A stretch of DNA of 64,000 bases from NCBI RefSeq assembly GCF_013389455.1, contig NZ_CP058278.1, positions 2,728,001 through 2,792,000 on the forward strand, written 5' to 3'. The notes beneath the pieces were generated by a model. It made no database searches and was not told the DNA's origin. It saw only the letters and a list, made by a program, of their open reading frames with translations. The translations under genes were made by a program, and so were the position numbers. Each line of letters begins with the position of its first letter. Within the stretch, counting starts at the first letter, position 1. The DNA comes from Flavobacterium inviolabile. Lineage in GTDB: Bacteria; Bacteroidota; Bacteroidia; Flavobacteriales; Flavobacteriaceae. Below, in pieces: positions 25,433-33,835 of this stretch.

Positions 25433-27540
25433 CATCCCACGAAAACAGATATATAGACAGAGAAAAAAGTTGGCTTGCCTTTAATGCAAGAGTTTTACAA
25501 GAAGCAGCAGATGAAAGTGTTCCCTTATTAGACAGACTTCGGTTCTTAGGAATATTTTCGAATAATTTAGATGAATTTTTCAGAGTACGTTATGCTGCCA
25601 TACGCCGCTTAAGTATGGAAGGCATATCGGGTGAAAAGATTCTTGGCGGAATTTCGGCCCAGCAGTTACTTAAAGATATTACCGAGATTGTTATCGAACA
25701 GCAATCCGAAAGCTTACGGATTTTGAGCGTTATCGAAAAAATGCTTGAAAAAGAAAATATCTTTATCATTAACGAAACGGAAATCAACAAGGAACAGCAA
25801 AACTTTATCAAAGAATTCTTTATCCAGAAAGTAAGTCCGGAACTGGTTACCATTATCCTGAACGATCTGGATGAATTTCCATTGCTGAAAGATACCTCCG
25901 GTTATTTGGCGGTTAAGCTCGTTATGAAAACAAAAGAGCACCCTGTTTCTGACGATATCATTCAAAAGAATGAAGTGCGTTATGCTGTAGTGGAAATCCC
26001 GAAAACCATTAACCGTTTTGTGGTATTGCCATCCAGCAGCGACAAGCAGCACATTATCCTTCTGGATGATGTGATCCGTTACAACCTGCACGGAATTTTC
26101 AATATTTTCGATTATGAAAGTATTTCGGCACACATGATTAAGATCACCCGTGATGCAGAACTGGATATTGATTCCGACTTAAACAAAAGCTTGATCGAAA
26201 AGATATCAACCAGTGTAAAAGACAGACGAATAGGCGAGCCGGTACGATTCGTATACGACCAGTCTATCGATAAAGATACCCTGGCTTTTTTCCTGACGCG
26301 AATGAAGATCGATGCTACGGACAGTCTTATTCCCGGCGGACGTTACCACAACCGACGCGATTATATGGACTTCCCGAATTTAGGCCGTTATGATCTATTA
26401 TTCCGTCAAAATCCGCCGTTACCGGTTGTAGGACTAAGCCTTGAAGGAAGCATACTGGAACGAATCAAACAAAGGGACTTTTTGGTCAATGCGCCGTATC
26501 AGTCGTTTTCCTATATGATTAAATTCTTAAGGGAAGCTGCGCTGGATCCGAAAGTAAACTCCATTAAAATAACCTTATACCGTTTAGCGAAAAACTCCCA
26601 GATAATCAGCTCGTTAATCAATGCGGCCAAAAATGGTAAAAAAGTAACGGTACAAATTGAATTGCAGGCACGTTTTGACGAAGCCAGCAATATTTCCTAT
26701 GCCGAACAGATGCAAACGGAAGGTATCGAACTTATTTTTGGCGTAAAAGGACTGAAAGTACACAGCAAAATATGCGTGATTGAACGTATTGAACATGGTA
26801 AGATATTCCGTTATGGCTTTATTTCCACCGGAAATTTCAACGAATCCACCGCTAAAATATATACGGATGTCACGCTGTTAACCAGTCATCAGCCGATTTT
26901 AAGGGATATTAACCGCATTTTCGACTTCTTTGACGTGAATTACCGGGTACACCGTTACAAACACCTGATTGTTTCCCCTCATTATACGCGTTCCAAATTT
27001 GTAAAACTCATTGAGCGTGAAATCACGAATGCCCTGGAAGGAAAAGAAGCCTATATCAAGCTGAAAATGAACAGCCTGTCCGATTTTAAAATGATCGACA
27101 AACTTTATGAAGCCAGCCGGGCAGGTGTGAAGATCCAACTGGTCGTTCGCGGTATCTGTTCGCTGATCCCGGGTGTTTTGGGAATGAGTGAAAACATTGA
27201 AGCCATTAGTATTGTAGACAATTACCTGGAACATTCCCGTGTGTATATTTTTGGTAATGAAGGTGATCCGGAAGTGTATATCTCTTCTGCCGATTTTATG
27301 ACCCGTAATCTGGATGCCCGGGTGGAAGTAACCTGTCCGATATATGATGAAGGCATCAAAAAAGAACTGATTGAAACCTTTAATATTGGCTGGAAAGGAA
27401 ATGTAAAAGCCCGTTTGCATTCTGAAAATCTGGAGAACAAATACCGCAAAAGGCCAAAAGAAAAAATGTTCCGGGCACAATTGGAAACCTATAACTATTA
27501 TAGAAATCTGATGGAAGTAATCGTTGAAAAGAATCTGTAA
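25429..27540 (+). CDS. ppk1: polyphosphate kinase 1
   Basis: This 703-residue enzyme reversibly transfers the gamma-phosphate of ATP to polyphosphate. The N-terminal domain has SWLAFNARVLQEA, and the two phospholipase-D-like C-terminal domains carry the catalytic histidines at His445 (GLKVHSKICVI), the autophosphorylated residue, and His602 (NYLEHSRVYIFG). GFISTGNFNESTA is also typical. The length is normal. It is coupled to sixA upstream and followed after 27 bases by the exopolyphosphatase gene, which makes a synthesis-degradation pair. Confidence 0.97.
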   Translation: MTSHENRYIDREKSWLAFNARVLQEAADESVPLLDRLRFLGIFSNNLDEFFRVRYAAIRRLSMEGISGEKILGGISAQQLLKDITEIVIEQQSESLRILSVIEKMLEKENIFIINETEINKEQQNFIKEFFIQKVSPELVTIILNDLDEFPLLKDTSGYLAVKLVMKTKEHPVSDDIIQKNEVRYAVVEIPKTINRFVVLPSSSDKQHIILLDDVIRYNLHGIFNIFDYESISAHMIKITRDAELDIDSDLNKSLIEKISTSVKDRRIGEPVRFVYDQSIDKDTLAFFLTRMKIDATDSLIPGGRYHNRRDYMDFPNLGRYDLLFRQNPPLPVVGLSLEGSILERIKQRDFLVNAPYQSFSYMIKFLREAALDPKVNSIKITLYRLAKNSQIISSLINAAKNGKKVTVQIELQARFDEASNISYAEQMQTEGIELIFGVKGLKVHSKICVIERIEHGKIFRYGFISTGNFNESTAKIYTDVTLLTSHQPILRDINRIFDFFDVNYRVHRYKHLIVSPHYTRSKFVKLIEREITNALEGKEAYIKLKMNSLSDFKMIDKLYEASRAGVKIQLVVRGICSLIPGVLGMSENIEAISIVDNYLEHSRVYIFGNEGDPEVYISSADFMTRNLDARVEVTCPIYDEGIKKELIETFNIGWKGNVKARLHSENLENKYRKRPKEKMFRAQLETYNYYRNLMEVIVEKNL

Positions 27541-27567
27541 TTATAGTATTAAAAGACTTTTAAAAGA

Positions 27568-28458
27568 ATGATTTCAATAAAAAAATACGCTGCTATCGAT
27601 ATCGGATCAAATGCCATGCGTTTGTTAATTACCAATATTGTAGAACAGCAGGGAAAAGAAACACAGTTTAATAAAAGCTCCCTGGTTCGTGTTCCGATCC
27701 GTTTAGGACAGGATGCGTTTACCGTTGGGGAAATAACGGATGAGAATATTGAACGCATGGTGGACGCCATGAAAGCGTTTAAACTGCTGATGAAAGTCTA
27801 TAAAGTAGAACGTTATATGGCCTGTGCTACATCGGCTATGCGTGAGGCCTATAACGGTAATGAAGTAGCCGAAATCATCAAGAAAAAAGCCGATATAAAG
27901 ATCAACATTATCGATGGTAAAAAAGAAGCAAAAATAATTGCTTCATCCGATCTGCGCCATTTTATCAAAACCGACCAGACCTATCTTTATGTAGATGTTG
28001 GCGGTGGCAGCACCGAATTCTCCCTTTTTTCCGAAGGGCAGATGGTCGCTTCCAAATCGTTTAAAAACGGTACCGTACGTTTGCTGAACAATATGGTAAA
28101 CGATGTGGTGTGGCAGGAAATTGAAAAATGGATCAAAGTACAGACGGAACCGTATGAACACGTTACATTAATCGGATCCGGCGGAAACATCAACAAATTA
28201 TTCAAATTATCCGGAAAATTACAGGAAAAACCGCTTTCCTATGCCTATGTGAATTCACAATACCAATACCTGAATTCGCTTTCCTATGAACAGCGTATCG
28301 CCGAGCTGGGTTTAAATACCGACCGTGCCGACGTGATCATACCGGCAACCAGAATATACCTGAACGCCATGAAATGGAGCGGTGCCAAAAACATTTATGT
28401 TCCTAAGATCGGACTTTCAGATGGTATCGTGAAAGCCATGTATTATGACAAAATTTAA
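27568..28458 (+). CDS. ppx: Ppx/GppA-family exopolyphosphatase
   Basis: This 296-residue protein is the short Ppx/GppA phosphatase core of two actin-like (ASKHA) lobes. It opens with AAIDIGSNAMRLLI and carries the second nucleotide-phosphate loop YVDVGGGSTEFSLF (about residues 138-151) and the LIGSGGNINKL segment. It lacks the C-terminal HD-like domains of the E. coli enzyme, which is usual for this phylum. It hydrolyses terminal phosphates of polyphosphate or the 5'-phosphate of pppGpp. The position after ppk1 favours the polyphosphate role. Confidence 0.93.
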   Translation: MISIKKYAAIDIGSNAMRLLITNIVEQQGKETQFNKSSLVRVPIRLGQDAFTVGEITDENIERMVDAMKAFKLLMKVYKVERYMACATSAMREAYNGNEVAEIIKKKADIKINIIDGKKEAKIIASSDLRHFIKTDQTYLYVDVGGGSTEFSLFSEGQMVASKSFKNGTVRLLNNMVNDVVWQEIEKWIKVQTEPYEHVTLIGSGGNINKLFKLSGKLQEKPLSYAYVNSQYQYLNSLSYEQRIAELGLNTDRADVIIPATRIYLNAMKWSGAKNIYVPKIGLSDGIVKAMYYDKI

Positions 28459-28463
28459 TAAAA

Positions 28464-28898
28464 ATGAGTCCAACGATAATACAGCCTTCAGCAGCGGATT
28501 ATAACGAAATTACCGAAGTATGGGAAGCTTCCGTCAGAGCGACACATACCTTTTTAACGGAAAAAGACATACAGTTTTACAAACCGTTGATTCTAAACGA
28601 ATATTTAAAAGCGGTAAGCCTTTTTTGCACTAAGGAAGGGGATGCCATTACCGGCTTTTTAGGACTTGATAATGACAAAATAGAAATGCTTTTTATCCAC
28701 CCGGATTACAGAGGGAAAGGAATCGGTAAAACCCTGCTCAATTTTGCAGTTACCGGAAAAAAAGCATCCAAAGTGGATGTCAATGAACAAAACGAACAGG
28801 CAGTAGGTTTTTACCAGCATCTGGGTTTTAAAACAGTAAAGAGAGAACCGCTTGATACTTCCGGCAATCCGTTTCCGATATTGGTCATGGAACTTTAA
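28464..28898 (+). CDS. GNAT-family N-acetyltransferase
   Basis: This 144-residue GNAT protein has the acetyl-CoA loop in HPDYRGKGIGKTLLNFAV (about residues 76-93) and a C-terminal QAVGFYQHLGFKTVKRE. The N-terminal pattern, EVWEASVRATHTFLTEKDI, matches the YjaB-type acetyltransferases closely. It starts 5 bases after ppx and may ride on the polyphosphate operon. The substrate is unknown. Confidence 0.88.
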   Translation: MSPTIIQPSAADYNEITEVWEASVRATHTFLTEKDIQFYKPLILNEYLKAVSLFCTKEGDAITGFLGLDNDKIEMLFIHPDYRGKGIGKTLLNFAVTGKKASKVDVNEQNEQAVGFYQHLGFKTVKREPLDTSGNPFPILVMEL

Positions 28899-28930
28899 AT
28901 AACAGAAGATAACTTTTTCAGCATATACTA

Positions 28931-29488
28931 ATGAAAACGCTATTTAGAACATTACAAATCCTTTCCGAACCGGAATTGGACATGTTAGATGATGTCGTAA
29001 CCGAAAGAAGTTTAAAAAAACAGGAGTATTTAATCCGGGAAAATGTGGTTTGTGACGAGATTGTCTTTATCAAATCGGGTGCCTTGCGTTCGTTTTATGT
29101 AAACAATGAAGGCGATGAGATCACGAACTGTATCACGTTTGAAAAAGAACTGATGTCGGCATTTTCCAGCTTTATCACCCAAAAGTCAACAGACGAAAAC
29201 ATACAGGCGATATTTGATTCCGAACTGGAAATTCTCCACCGGAAAGACCTGGAGAAACTCTACCAGGAAAATATCAATTGGCAGAAAGTGGGAAGGATCC
29301 TGGCCGAATCCCAATATGTACAGCTGGAAAGAAGAATAGCCTCTTTTCAGAAATATACCGGTAAAGAACGCTATAAAGAACTGTTCCAGCAGCACCCAAA
29401 ATACATTCAGCTCATTCCGCTGCAATACCTGGCGTCGTTTTTAGGAATGACACCCCGTCATTTAAGCCGCATCAGAAAGGCGGTTTAA
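28931..29488 (+). CDS. Crp/Fnr-family transcriptional regulator (second)
   Basis: This 185-residue protein has a cNMP-binding-like barrel (about residues 8-115; KQEYLIRENVVCDEIVFIKSG) and a C-terminal HTH, QYLASFLGMTPRHLSRIRKAV, that ends in the recognition helix. There is no Fe-S cysteine cluster. It is only distantly similar to the regulator at 6717-7319. It lies 65 bases upstream of an oxidoreductase pair and is separated from it by a perfect GGACA-TT-TGTCC palindrome, so it probably controls these genes. Confidence 0.87.
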   Translation: MKTLFRTLQILSEPELDMLDDVVTERSLKKQEYLIRENVVCDEIVFIKSGALRSFYVNNEGDEITNCITFEKELMSAFSSFITQKSTDENIQAIFDSELEILHRKDLEKLYQENINWQKVGRILAESQYVQLERRIASFQKYTGKERYKELFQQHPKYIQLIPLQYLASFLGMTPRHLSRIRKAV

Positions 29489-29493
29489 TTATT

Positions 29494-29505
29494 GGACATT
29501 TGTCC
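29494..29505. promoter_or_regulatory. palindromic operator candidate GGACATTTGTCC
   Basis: This perfect 12-base palindrome (GGACA-TT-TGTCC) lies 6 bases after the Crp-like regulator gene and 25 bases before a TATTTTTG -7 element (29530-29537) that precedes the next gene. The place and symmetry fit a dimeric Crp-family regulator acting as an activator. This is inference. Confidence 0.45.
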
Positions 29506-29529
29506 TGCCGGAGAGCCTGATCCCTGGAA

Positions 29530-29537
29530 TATTTTTG
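29530..29537 (+). promoter_or_regulatory. -7 element for the 340-residue oxidoreductase
   Basis: TATTTTTG matches TAnnTTTG and lies 16 bases before the ATG at 29554, implying a very short leader. No TTG sits at the normal spacing, which fits a promoter that depends on an activator. Confidence 0.45.
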
Positions 29538-29553
29538 CAACAAACAACAATTT

Positions 29554-30576
29554 ATGCAAAAGAATATTTTAGTTATCGGAGGAAACGGACTGGTTGGCAA
29601 AACCATTATAAGGATTTTAAAAGAACGAAATCCGGAGTATAAACTATTTATCGGAAGCCGTAAAAAAAGCGTGCTTTCAAACCAGCTGCAGATTGATGTA
29701 AACAACATCAGAACGTTTTCGGTTATACCGGAACACCAGATTGACAGTATTGTATTGTGTGTGAACGACAAGCGGAATAATGCCCTGCAGTTTTCAATAG
29801 ACAACCGGATTGATTATATCGATATTACCAAACCAACCCCCGATCTGGTAGTCGCTTATGATCTGGCCAAAGAAAATAAAGTAAACAACAGAATCGTGTT
29901 CAGCTCCGGCTGGATGAGCGGAATTGTAAGCGCCCTGTTGCAGGATGCCGTTCCGGAAAAAGAAGCAGTTATTTCTGCCGGCCTTTACGTTTATTATTCG
30001 GTAAACGATCTGGCAGGGGAGAGTTCGGCTCATTTTATGGCTGAAAATGTTTGCGAGCCTTTTGTCCGTTATCAAAACAATAAAACAGTTCAGATCAAAC
30101 ATTTTTTAGACACGGAATACCATGCCTTTCATTTTGGAATAGGGAAGCGGCAGGTTTATAATTTTGATGTACCGGATTTGTTTATCCTGAATAAAATGGA
30201 AAAAGTGCCCACAGTTTCCGTGAAAATGACATACAGTTCCGCCTTTGTAACCCGACTGTTAGGTGTTTTTCAGTATTTGCGGATATTCAACCTGTTATCC
30301 CTGCGGGGAAGAAGACTGATTTTCAGTGCCAATGGAAAAGGTGATAAAACCGCTTTTGATATTGTAGTCAATACCACATCCGGTAAACAGACAATCTGTC
30401 TGCAAAGCGATAAAGGTCAGGCAGAACTAACTGCTTTTGCAACGGTATTACATCTGGAAAAGCTCCTGAATAACCCTTTTGAAAAAGGAATTTATTTCAG
30501 TCACCAGCTTTACGGACCGGAAGAGTTCACCACTTTATTAAAGAGTAACAATACATTCAGCATTATACAATCATAA
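29554..30576 (+). CDS. saccharopine-dehydrogenase-like NAD(P)-binding protein
   Basis: This 340-residue protein starts with a Rossmann nucleotide-binding motif, ILVIGGNGLVGKTIIRIL (residues 4-21, GxxGxxG), followed by the paired strands typical of the saccharopine dehydrogenase N-terminal domain family. The family includes lysine-pathway enzymes and many uncharacterised membrane-associated oxidoreductases; this one lacks obvious lysine-pathway context. It is probably co-transcribed with the flavodoxin-fold gene 20 bases downstream and controlled by the Crp-like regulator upstream. The substrate is unknown. Confidence 0.75.
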   Translation: MQKNILVIGGNGLVGKTIIRILKERNPEYKLFIGSRKKSVLSNQLQIDVNNIRTFSVIPEHQIDSIVLCVNDKRNNALQFSIDNRIDYIDITKPTPDLVVAYDLAKENKVNNRIVFSSGWMSGIVSALLQDAVPEKEAVISAGLYVYYSVNDLAGESSAHFMAENVCEPFVRYQNNKTVQIKHFLDTEYHAFHFGIGKRQVYNFDVPDLFILNKMEKVPTVSVKMTYSSAFVTRLLGVFQYLRIFNLLSLRGRRLIFSANGKGDKTAFDIVVNTTSGKQTICLQSDKGQAELTAFATVLHLEKLLNNPFEKGIYFSHQLYGPEEFTTLLKSNNTFSIIQS

Positions 30577-30596
30577 ATAACCATCAGGTAATAAAT

Positions 30597-31175
30597 ATGA
30601 AAAAAATAGTTATCATCAACGGGCATCCCAATAAAGAGAGTTTCAATTTTGCTTTGGCAGAAGCATACCAAAAAGGAGCGGAGCAATCCAATGCTGTTAT
30701 AAGTACAATAACCATAGCCGAATTGAATTTCAATCCCAATTTAGCATTCGGCTACCAAAAGCGTATGGAAATGGAACCGGATCTGCAAGCCGCCTGGCAA
30801 AAAATAAAAGAAGCCGACCACCTGGTTTGGGTTCATCCCGTTTGGTGGGGCGGATTACCAGCTATTACAAAAGGATTTATCGACAGGGTCTTTTTACCGG
30901 GTTTAGCTTTTCGTTACCGTGAAAATTCGGTATGGTGGGATAAGCTTTTAAAGGGAAAAACAGCCCATATCATTACCACACTGGATCAGCCGGGCTGGTA
31001 TTACCGGCTTGTTTACGGCAGGCCAAGCGTTAATCAGCTAAAAAAGACCGTATTGGAATTCTGTGGTGTAAAACCGGTCAGGGTAAGTTATGTGGGAATA
31101 ATCAAAACTTCTGAAAAAGCACAGCGCGAAAAATGGCTGCAACAGGTTTTTGAAATGGGACGCAAACAATTATAA
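30597..31175 (+). CDS. NAD(P)H-dependent flavodoxin-fold oxidoreductase
   Basis: This 192-residue protein is of the NQO1/MdaB/KefF quinone-reductase type. It opens with IVIINGHPNKESFNFALAEA (FMN phosphate loop) and carries the family signature VHPVWWGGLPAITKGFIDRV (about residues 81-100) followed by FLPGLAFRY. It should bind FMN or FAD and reduce quinones or similar electrophiles in two-electron steps. It forms a pair with the saccharopine-like gene. Its 3' end overlaps that of dnaX by 6 bases on the opposite strand, so no terminator separates them. Confidence 0.9.
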   Translation: MKKIVIINGHPNKESFNFALAEAYQKGAEQSNAVISTITIAELNFNPNLAFGYQKRMEMEPDLQAAWQKIKEADHLVWVHPVWWGGLPAITKGFIDRVFLPGLAFRYRENSVWWDKLLKGKTAHIITTLDQPGWYYRLVYGRPSVNQLKKTVLEFCGVKPVRVSYVGIIKTSEKAQREKWLQQVFEMGRKQL

Positions 31176-32914
31176 ATCAAGATCGAAAGTCTTGCGCAAC
31201 AATTCCAATGCCGGATTGATCGCTTTAAGCTTATCGAATTTTTCCTGGGTGGTAAAAGCATATTTTGTTTCTACCACTTCGTTTACGTGTACGTCAATAA
31301 CAATATCGTGATTGTGTAGTTTTCCTCTCAGGTAGCCCAGTAATTCGATTTTATTGTTGTCAAAATCCACTTTGGAACCTTCGTTGGGCAGTTCCAGGCG
31401 AATGGTTGTTCCGTGCAGAACAGGATCGTTGATCTGCATATAGGTTGCCATGATCTTCTGACCGCTGTCGCTTAATCGCTGTGCAAACTTATTCCATTGC
31501 AGTAACATATCTGTTTCTGTAAAAGCTTCTTTGGGTAATTCGTCGTGTTGCTTAACAGAAGCCCTTTGCATGGCTTCCTGTTCCCGTTTGGCTTTGATAC
31601 TGGATAATGAAAAAGCAGACACTTTTCTTTCTGCCTGTCCATCCGGGCTGCTAACCGGTTTAATTTCCGGTGCAACAGCTTTAACGGTCTGCTGTTCGGG
31701 TTGTGGCGGCGAAACGGCTACAGTGTCTACAACCGGCGCTGTAGTGGCTGTATTAACAGCAGCAGGAACGGTAATTTCAGCCGGAGCAGTTGTCGGCTTT
31801 GGATTATTTCTGAAAAAATCAGGAGGGATTATAAATTGTTTAGCTTTTTTTTTTCTCCATCAAAATTGATAGAGGCAAGCTGCATCAGGCATAGTTCTAC
31901 TAAAAGACGCTGATTCTGACTGCTTTTGTATTTTAAATCACAATCATTGGCAACATCAATACCCTGTAATAAAAAGTCCTGCGACGTTTTTTGGGACTGT
32001 TCGCGGTATAAATTCTGTGCATGCTCACCGGCTTCCAGCAATACCAGCGTAGCCGGGTTTTTACAAACCAGTAGATCCCTGAAATGTGAAGCCAGACCGG
32101 CAACAAAATGATGTCCGTCAAAACCTTTTGCCAGGATATCGTTATAAGCCAATAGTAAATCCGGGATCTTGTTTTCCAGAAGTAAATCGGTTACCTTAAT
32201 ATAATATTCAAAATCAAGAACATTCAGGTTTTCGGTAACAGCCTGACGGGTCAAGTTTGTTCCGCAATAGGAAACAACACGGTCAAAAATAGACAAAGCA
32301 TCACGCATTGCACCATCTGCCTTTTGGGCAATAATGTGCAGAGCGTCGTCTTCAAATGAAATATTCTGGCTTTTCGCTACTTCTGCCAGGTGTTCTTTGG
32401 CATCTTTAACGGTAATACGTTTAAAATCAAAAATCTGACAACGGGATAATATCGTTGGGATGATTTTGTGTTTTTCGGTAGTTGCCAGGATAAAAATAGC
32501 ATGTCGTGGCGGTTCTTCCAGCGTTTTCAGGAAAGCATTAAATGCAGCCTGAGAAAGCATGTGTACCTCGTCAATGATATATACTTTGTATTTTCCTGTT
32601 TGTGGTGGTATACGAACCTGATCGATCAGGTTACGGATATCGTCAACAGAGTTGTTTGAAGCCGCATCCAGCTCAAAAACGTTGAATGCAAAATCTTCAT
32701 AAGGATCATCATAGCCTTCCTGATTGATTTTACGGGCCAGAATACGGGCACAGGTGGTTTTACCCACACCACGCGGACCGGTAAAAAGCAATGCCTGAGC
32801 CAGGTGATTGTTTTCGATGGCGTTTAATAACGTATTGGTAATAGCCTGCTGACCAACAACATCTTTAAATGTTTGCGGTCTGTATTTACGGGCTGATACG
32901 ATAAACTGTTCCAT
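31170..32914 (-). CDS. dnaX: DNA polymerase III subunit tau (full length through -1 frameshift)
   Basis: dnaX is read in two frames. The zero frame gives 361 residues and ends at 31829. Shifting by -1 at an A10 run (31845-31854) continues through an AKQFIIPPDFFRNN segment, a Pro/Thr/Val-rich linker and a C-terminal domain to TAA at 31170-31172, giving 581 residues. Domains are AAA+ clamp loader (Walker A GPRGVGKTT at 46-54; YIIDEVHM Walker B), lid and collar, linker, and tau C-terminal domain. The zinc-binding cysteines of E. coli DnaX are absent, as is usual in Bacteroidota. Because dnaX is essential and both halves look intact, programmed slippage is likely. A sequencing error in the homopolymer (11 A would restore the frame) is the main alternative. 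Confidence 0.85.
31829..32914 (-). CDS. dnaX: DnaX zero-frame product (gamma-like, 361 residues)
   Basis: Without a frameshift translation ends just after the A10 run: the frame reads Gly-Glu-Lys-Lys-Lys-Leu-Asn-Asn-Leu and stops. The result keeps the ATPase, lid and collar domains and lacks the tau tail, the same logic as E. coli gamma, which binds delta and delta' but not the polymerase core or DnaB. The cut lies at the end of the collar helices (LCLMQLASINFDG), a sensible domain border. Whether the short form is made in the cell is not shown by sequence. Confidence 0.6.
   Translation of the reverse strand: MEQFIVSARKYRPQTFKDVVGQQAITNTLLNAIENNHLAQALLFTGPRGVGKTTCARILARKINQEGYDDPYEDFAFNVFELDAASNNSVDDIRNLIDQVRIPPQTGKYKVYIIDEVHMLSQAAFNAFLKTLEEPPRHAIFILATTEKHKIIPTILSRCQIFDFKRITVKDAKEHLAEVAKSQNISFEDDALHIIAQKADGAMRDALSIFDRVVSYCGTNLTRQAVTENLNVLDFEYYIKVTDLLLENKIPDLLLAYNDILAKGFDGHHFVAGLASHFRDLLVCKNPATLVLLEAGEHAQNLYREQSQKTSQDFLLQGIDVANDCDLKYKSSQNQRLLVELCLMQLASINFDGEKKKLNNL
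31844..31860 (-). promoter_or_regulatory. dnaX slippery site (A10)
   Basis: On the minus strand the bases read GATGGAG, ten A, then G. The last seven form A-AAA-AAG, the same heptamer used for -1 frameshifting in E. coli dnaX. The zero-frame stop follows 12 bases later. A weak CTGA/TCAG hairpin lies about 25 bases downstream. GGAG directly before the run is Shine-Dalgarno-like, but Bacteroidota ribosomes make little use of such sites. RNA polymerase slippage on the long A-run, as in Thermus dnaX, is equally possible. Confidence 0.65.
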
Positions 32915-33015
32915 AGAATTTTATTGAAGGCAAATATAGCTGTAAAAAGGAGAAATTGCAAAAACAGTACCGGATAGTTTTTAACAAATAACAATTGTTT
33001 TAAGAGTAAAAACTG

Positions 33016-33315
33016 CTATTCGGTTCTGCCCTTTATACTTAGGTCAATCAGAACTTTTTCAATATCGTTTTCGGAAGAAGCCAGCTGTCCGGCAACAAAA
33101 ACACCTTTTTCTCCGGAAACGGATTTAATCCCGTAAACGGTCGCTTCATCATCCGGATTGGTTTGCCCTTCGTAGCGGTAAATATGAACGATCTCGTAAT
33201 GGGAAGGATTGGCAATAATATCGTTTTCATGAATATTGAAATCAATCGTAAAACCTTTTTCGGCAAGCTCTTCCAAAGCTTTTATAACAGTGGCATAATG
33301 ATACATACGAACCAT
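33016..33315 (-). CDS. small conserved protein often mislabelled PRPP synthetase
   Basis: This 99-residue acidic protein with alternating strands and helices has [20 protein letters not shown] at the start and [21 protein letters not shown] in the middle. In Bacteroidota this short family is common and sometimes carries the name 'phosphoribosylpyrophosphate synthetase', yet it has no PRPP-binding motif and is a third of that enzyme's length. I regard it as a protein of unknown function. The start may be ATG 33304-33306. It is upstream of dnaX on the same strand with about 100 bases between them. Confidence 0.7.
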   Translation of the reverse strand: MVRMYHYATVIKALEELAEKGFTIDFNIHENDIIANPSHYEIVHIYRYEGQTNPDDEATVYGIKSVSGEKGVFVAGQLASSENDIEKVLIDLSIKGRTE

Positions 33316-33427
33316 ATTTTAGTTGTTTTGTTGTTATTTTTTAAAGATAATCATTTTATTTCCAAATAAATATAAAGCATTGTTAAAGTGCTGTTACGAA
33401 TAGGGGTTAAAAAGGAAAATAAAGCAC

Positions 33428-33435
33428 TATCTTTG
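33428..33435 (+). promoter_or_regulatory. rnpB promoter -7 element
   Basis: TATCTTTG matches TAnnTTTG exactly and lies 4-5 bases before the predicted 5' end of RNase P RNA, the expected distance to a transcription start. No TTG is seen at the -33 position. Confidence 0.6.
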
Positions 33436-33439
33436 CCCC

Positions 33440-33745
33440 GCAGACCGCCTTATCGTCGTTCCGTAAGGAAGGGAGGAAAGTCCGGACACCAGAGAGTAGC
33501 ATAGCGGGTAACACCCGTCAGTTTGTCTTCGGACAGATTAGGACAAGTGCAACAGAAAGTATGTACAGGTAAGGCTGTAGTGAAACCAGGTAAACTCTAT
33601 GCGGTGAAATGCCATGTATATCAACATTTAAGGGCTGCTCGTCCGTTGTTGAGGGGTAGGCAGATGGATCTCACTGGTAACGGTGAGACTAGATAAATGA
33701 TAAGGGTCCGCTTCGGCGGATACAGAATCCGGCTTACAGGTCTGC
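33440..33745 (+). ncRNA. rnpB: RNase P RNA (class A)
   Basis: This is the catalytic RNA of RNase P, which matures tRNA 5' ends. The P1 stem is closed by GCAGACC (33440-33446) and GGTCTGC (33739-33745). Conserved segments are present in order: GGAGGAAAGTCCGGACACC (P4 5' part and flanks), GGGTAACACCCG hairpin, GGACAAGTGCAACAGAAAG, GTAGTGAAACCAGGTAAACT, GCGGTGAAATGCCA, and near the 3' end ACAGAATCCGGCTTACAGG (P4 3' part). A T-run (33751-33756) follows and can act as a terminator with the closing stem. Ends are set from P1 and may be off by a few bases. Confidence 0.95.
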
Positions 33746-33780
33746 ATTATTTTTTAAGCTATAACAACCGGCACACTTTT

Positions 33781-33804
33781 GCCAATTGCCAATTGCCAAT
33801 TGCC
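33781..33804. repeat. heptamer microrepeat GCCAATT x3
   Basis: Three perfect GCCAATT units plus GCC lie between rnpB and the 3' end of the response-regulator gene, followed by an imperfect TGCCCTTT-type repeat up to 33835. It is non-coding; it resembles slippage-prone spacers seen in flavobacterial genomes. Confidence 0.7.
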
Positions 33805-33835
33805 TTTTTTCAAATGCCCTTTGCTTTTTGCCCTT

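Noticed and set aside
29554..30576. Lysine-pathway saccharopine dehydrogenase
   Set aside because: Only the NAD-binding domain pattern is clear; no lysine genes are near and the rest does not match the pathway enzyme.
31170..31622. Separate gene for the dnaX C-terminal part
   Set aside because: The open frame extends upstream without a stop to the A10 run and matches the tau linker and tail; the GTG at its start is only an internal codon.
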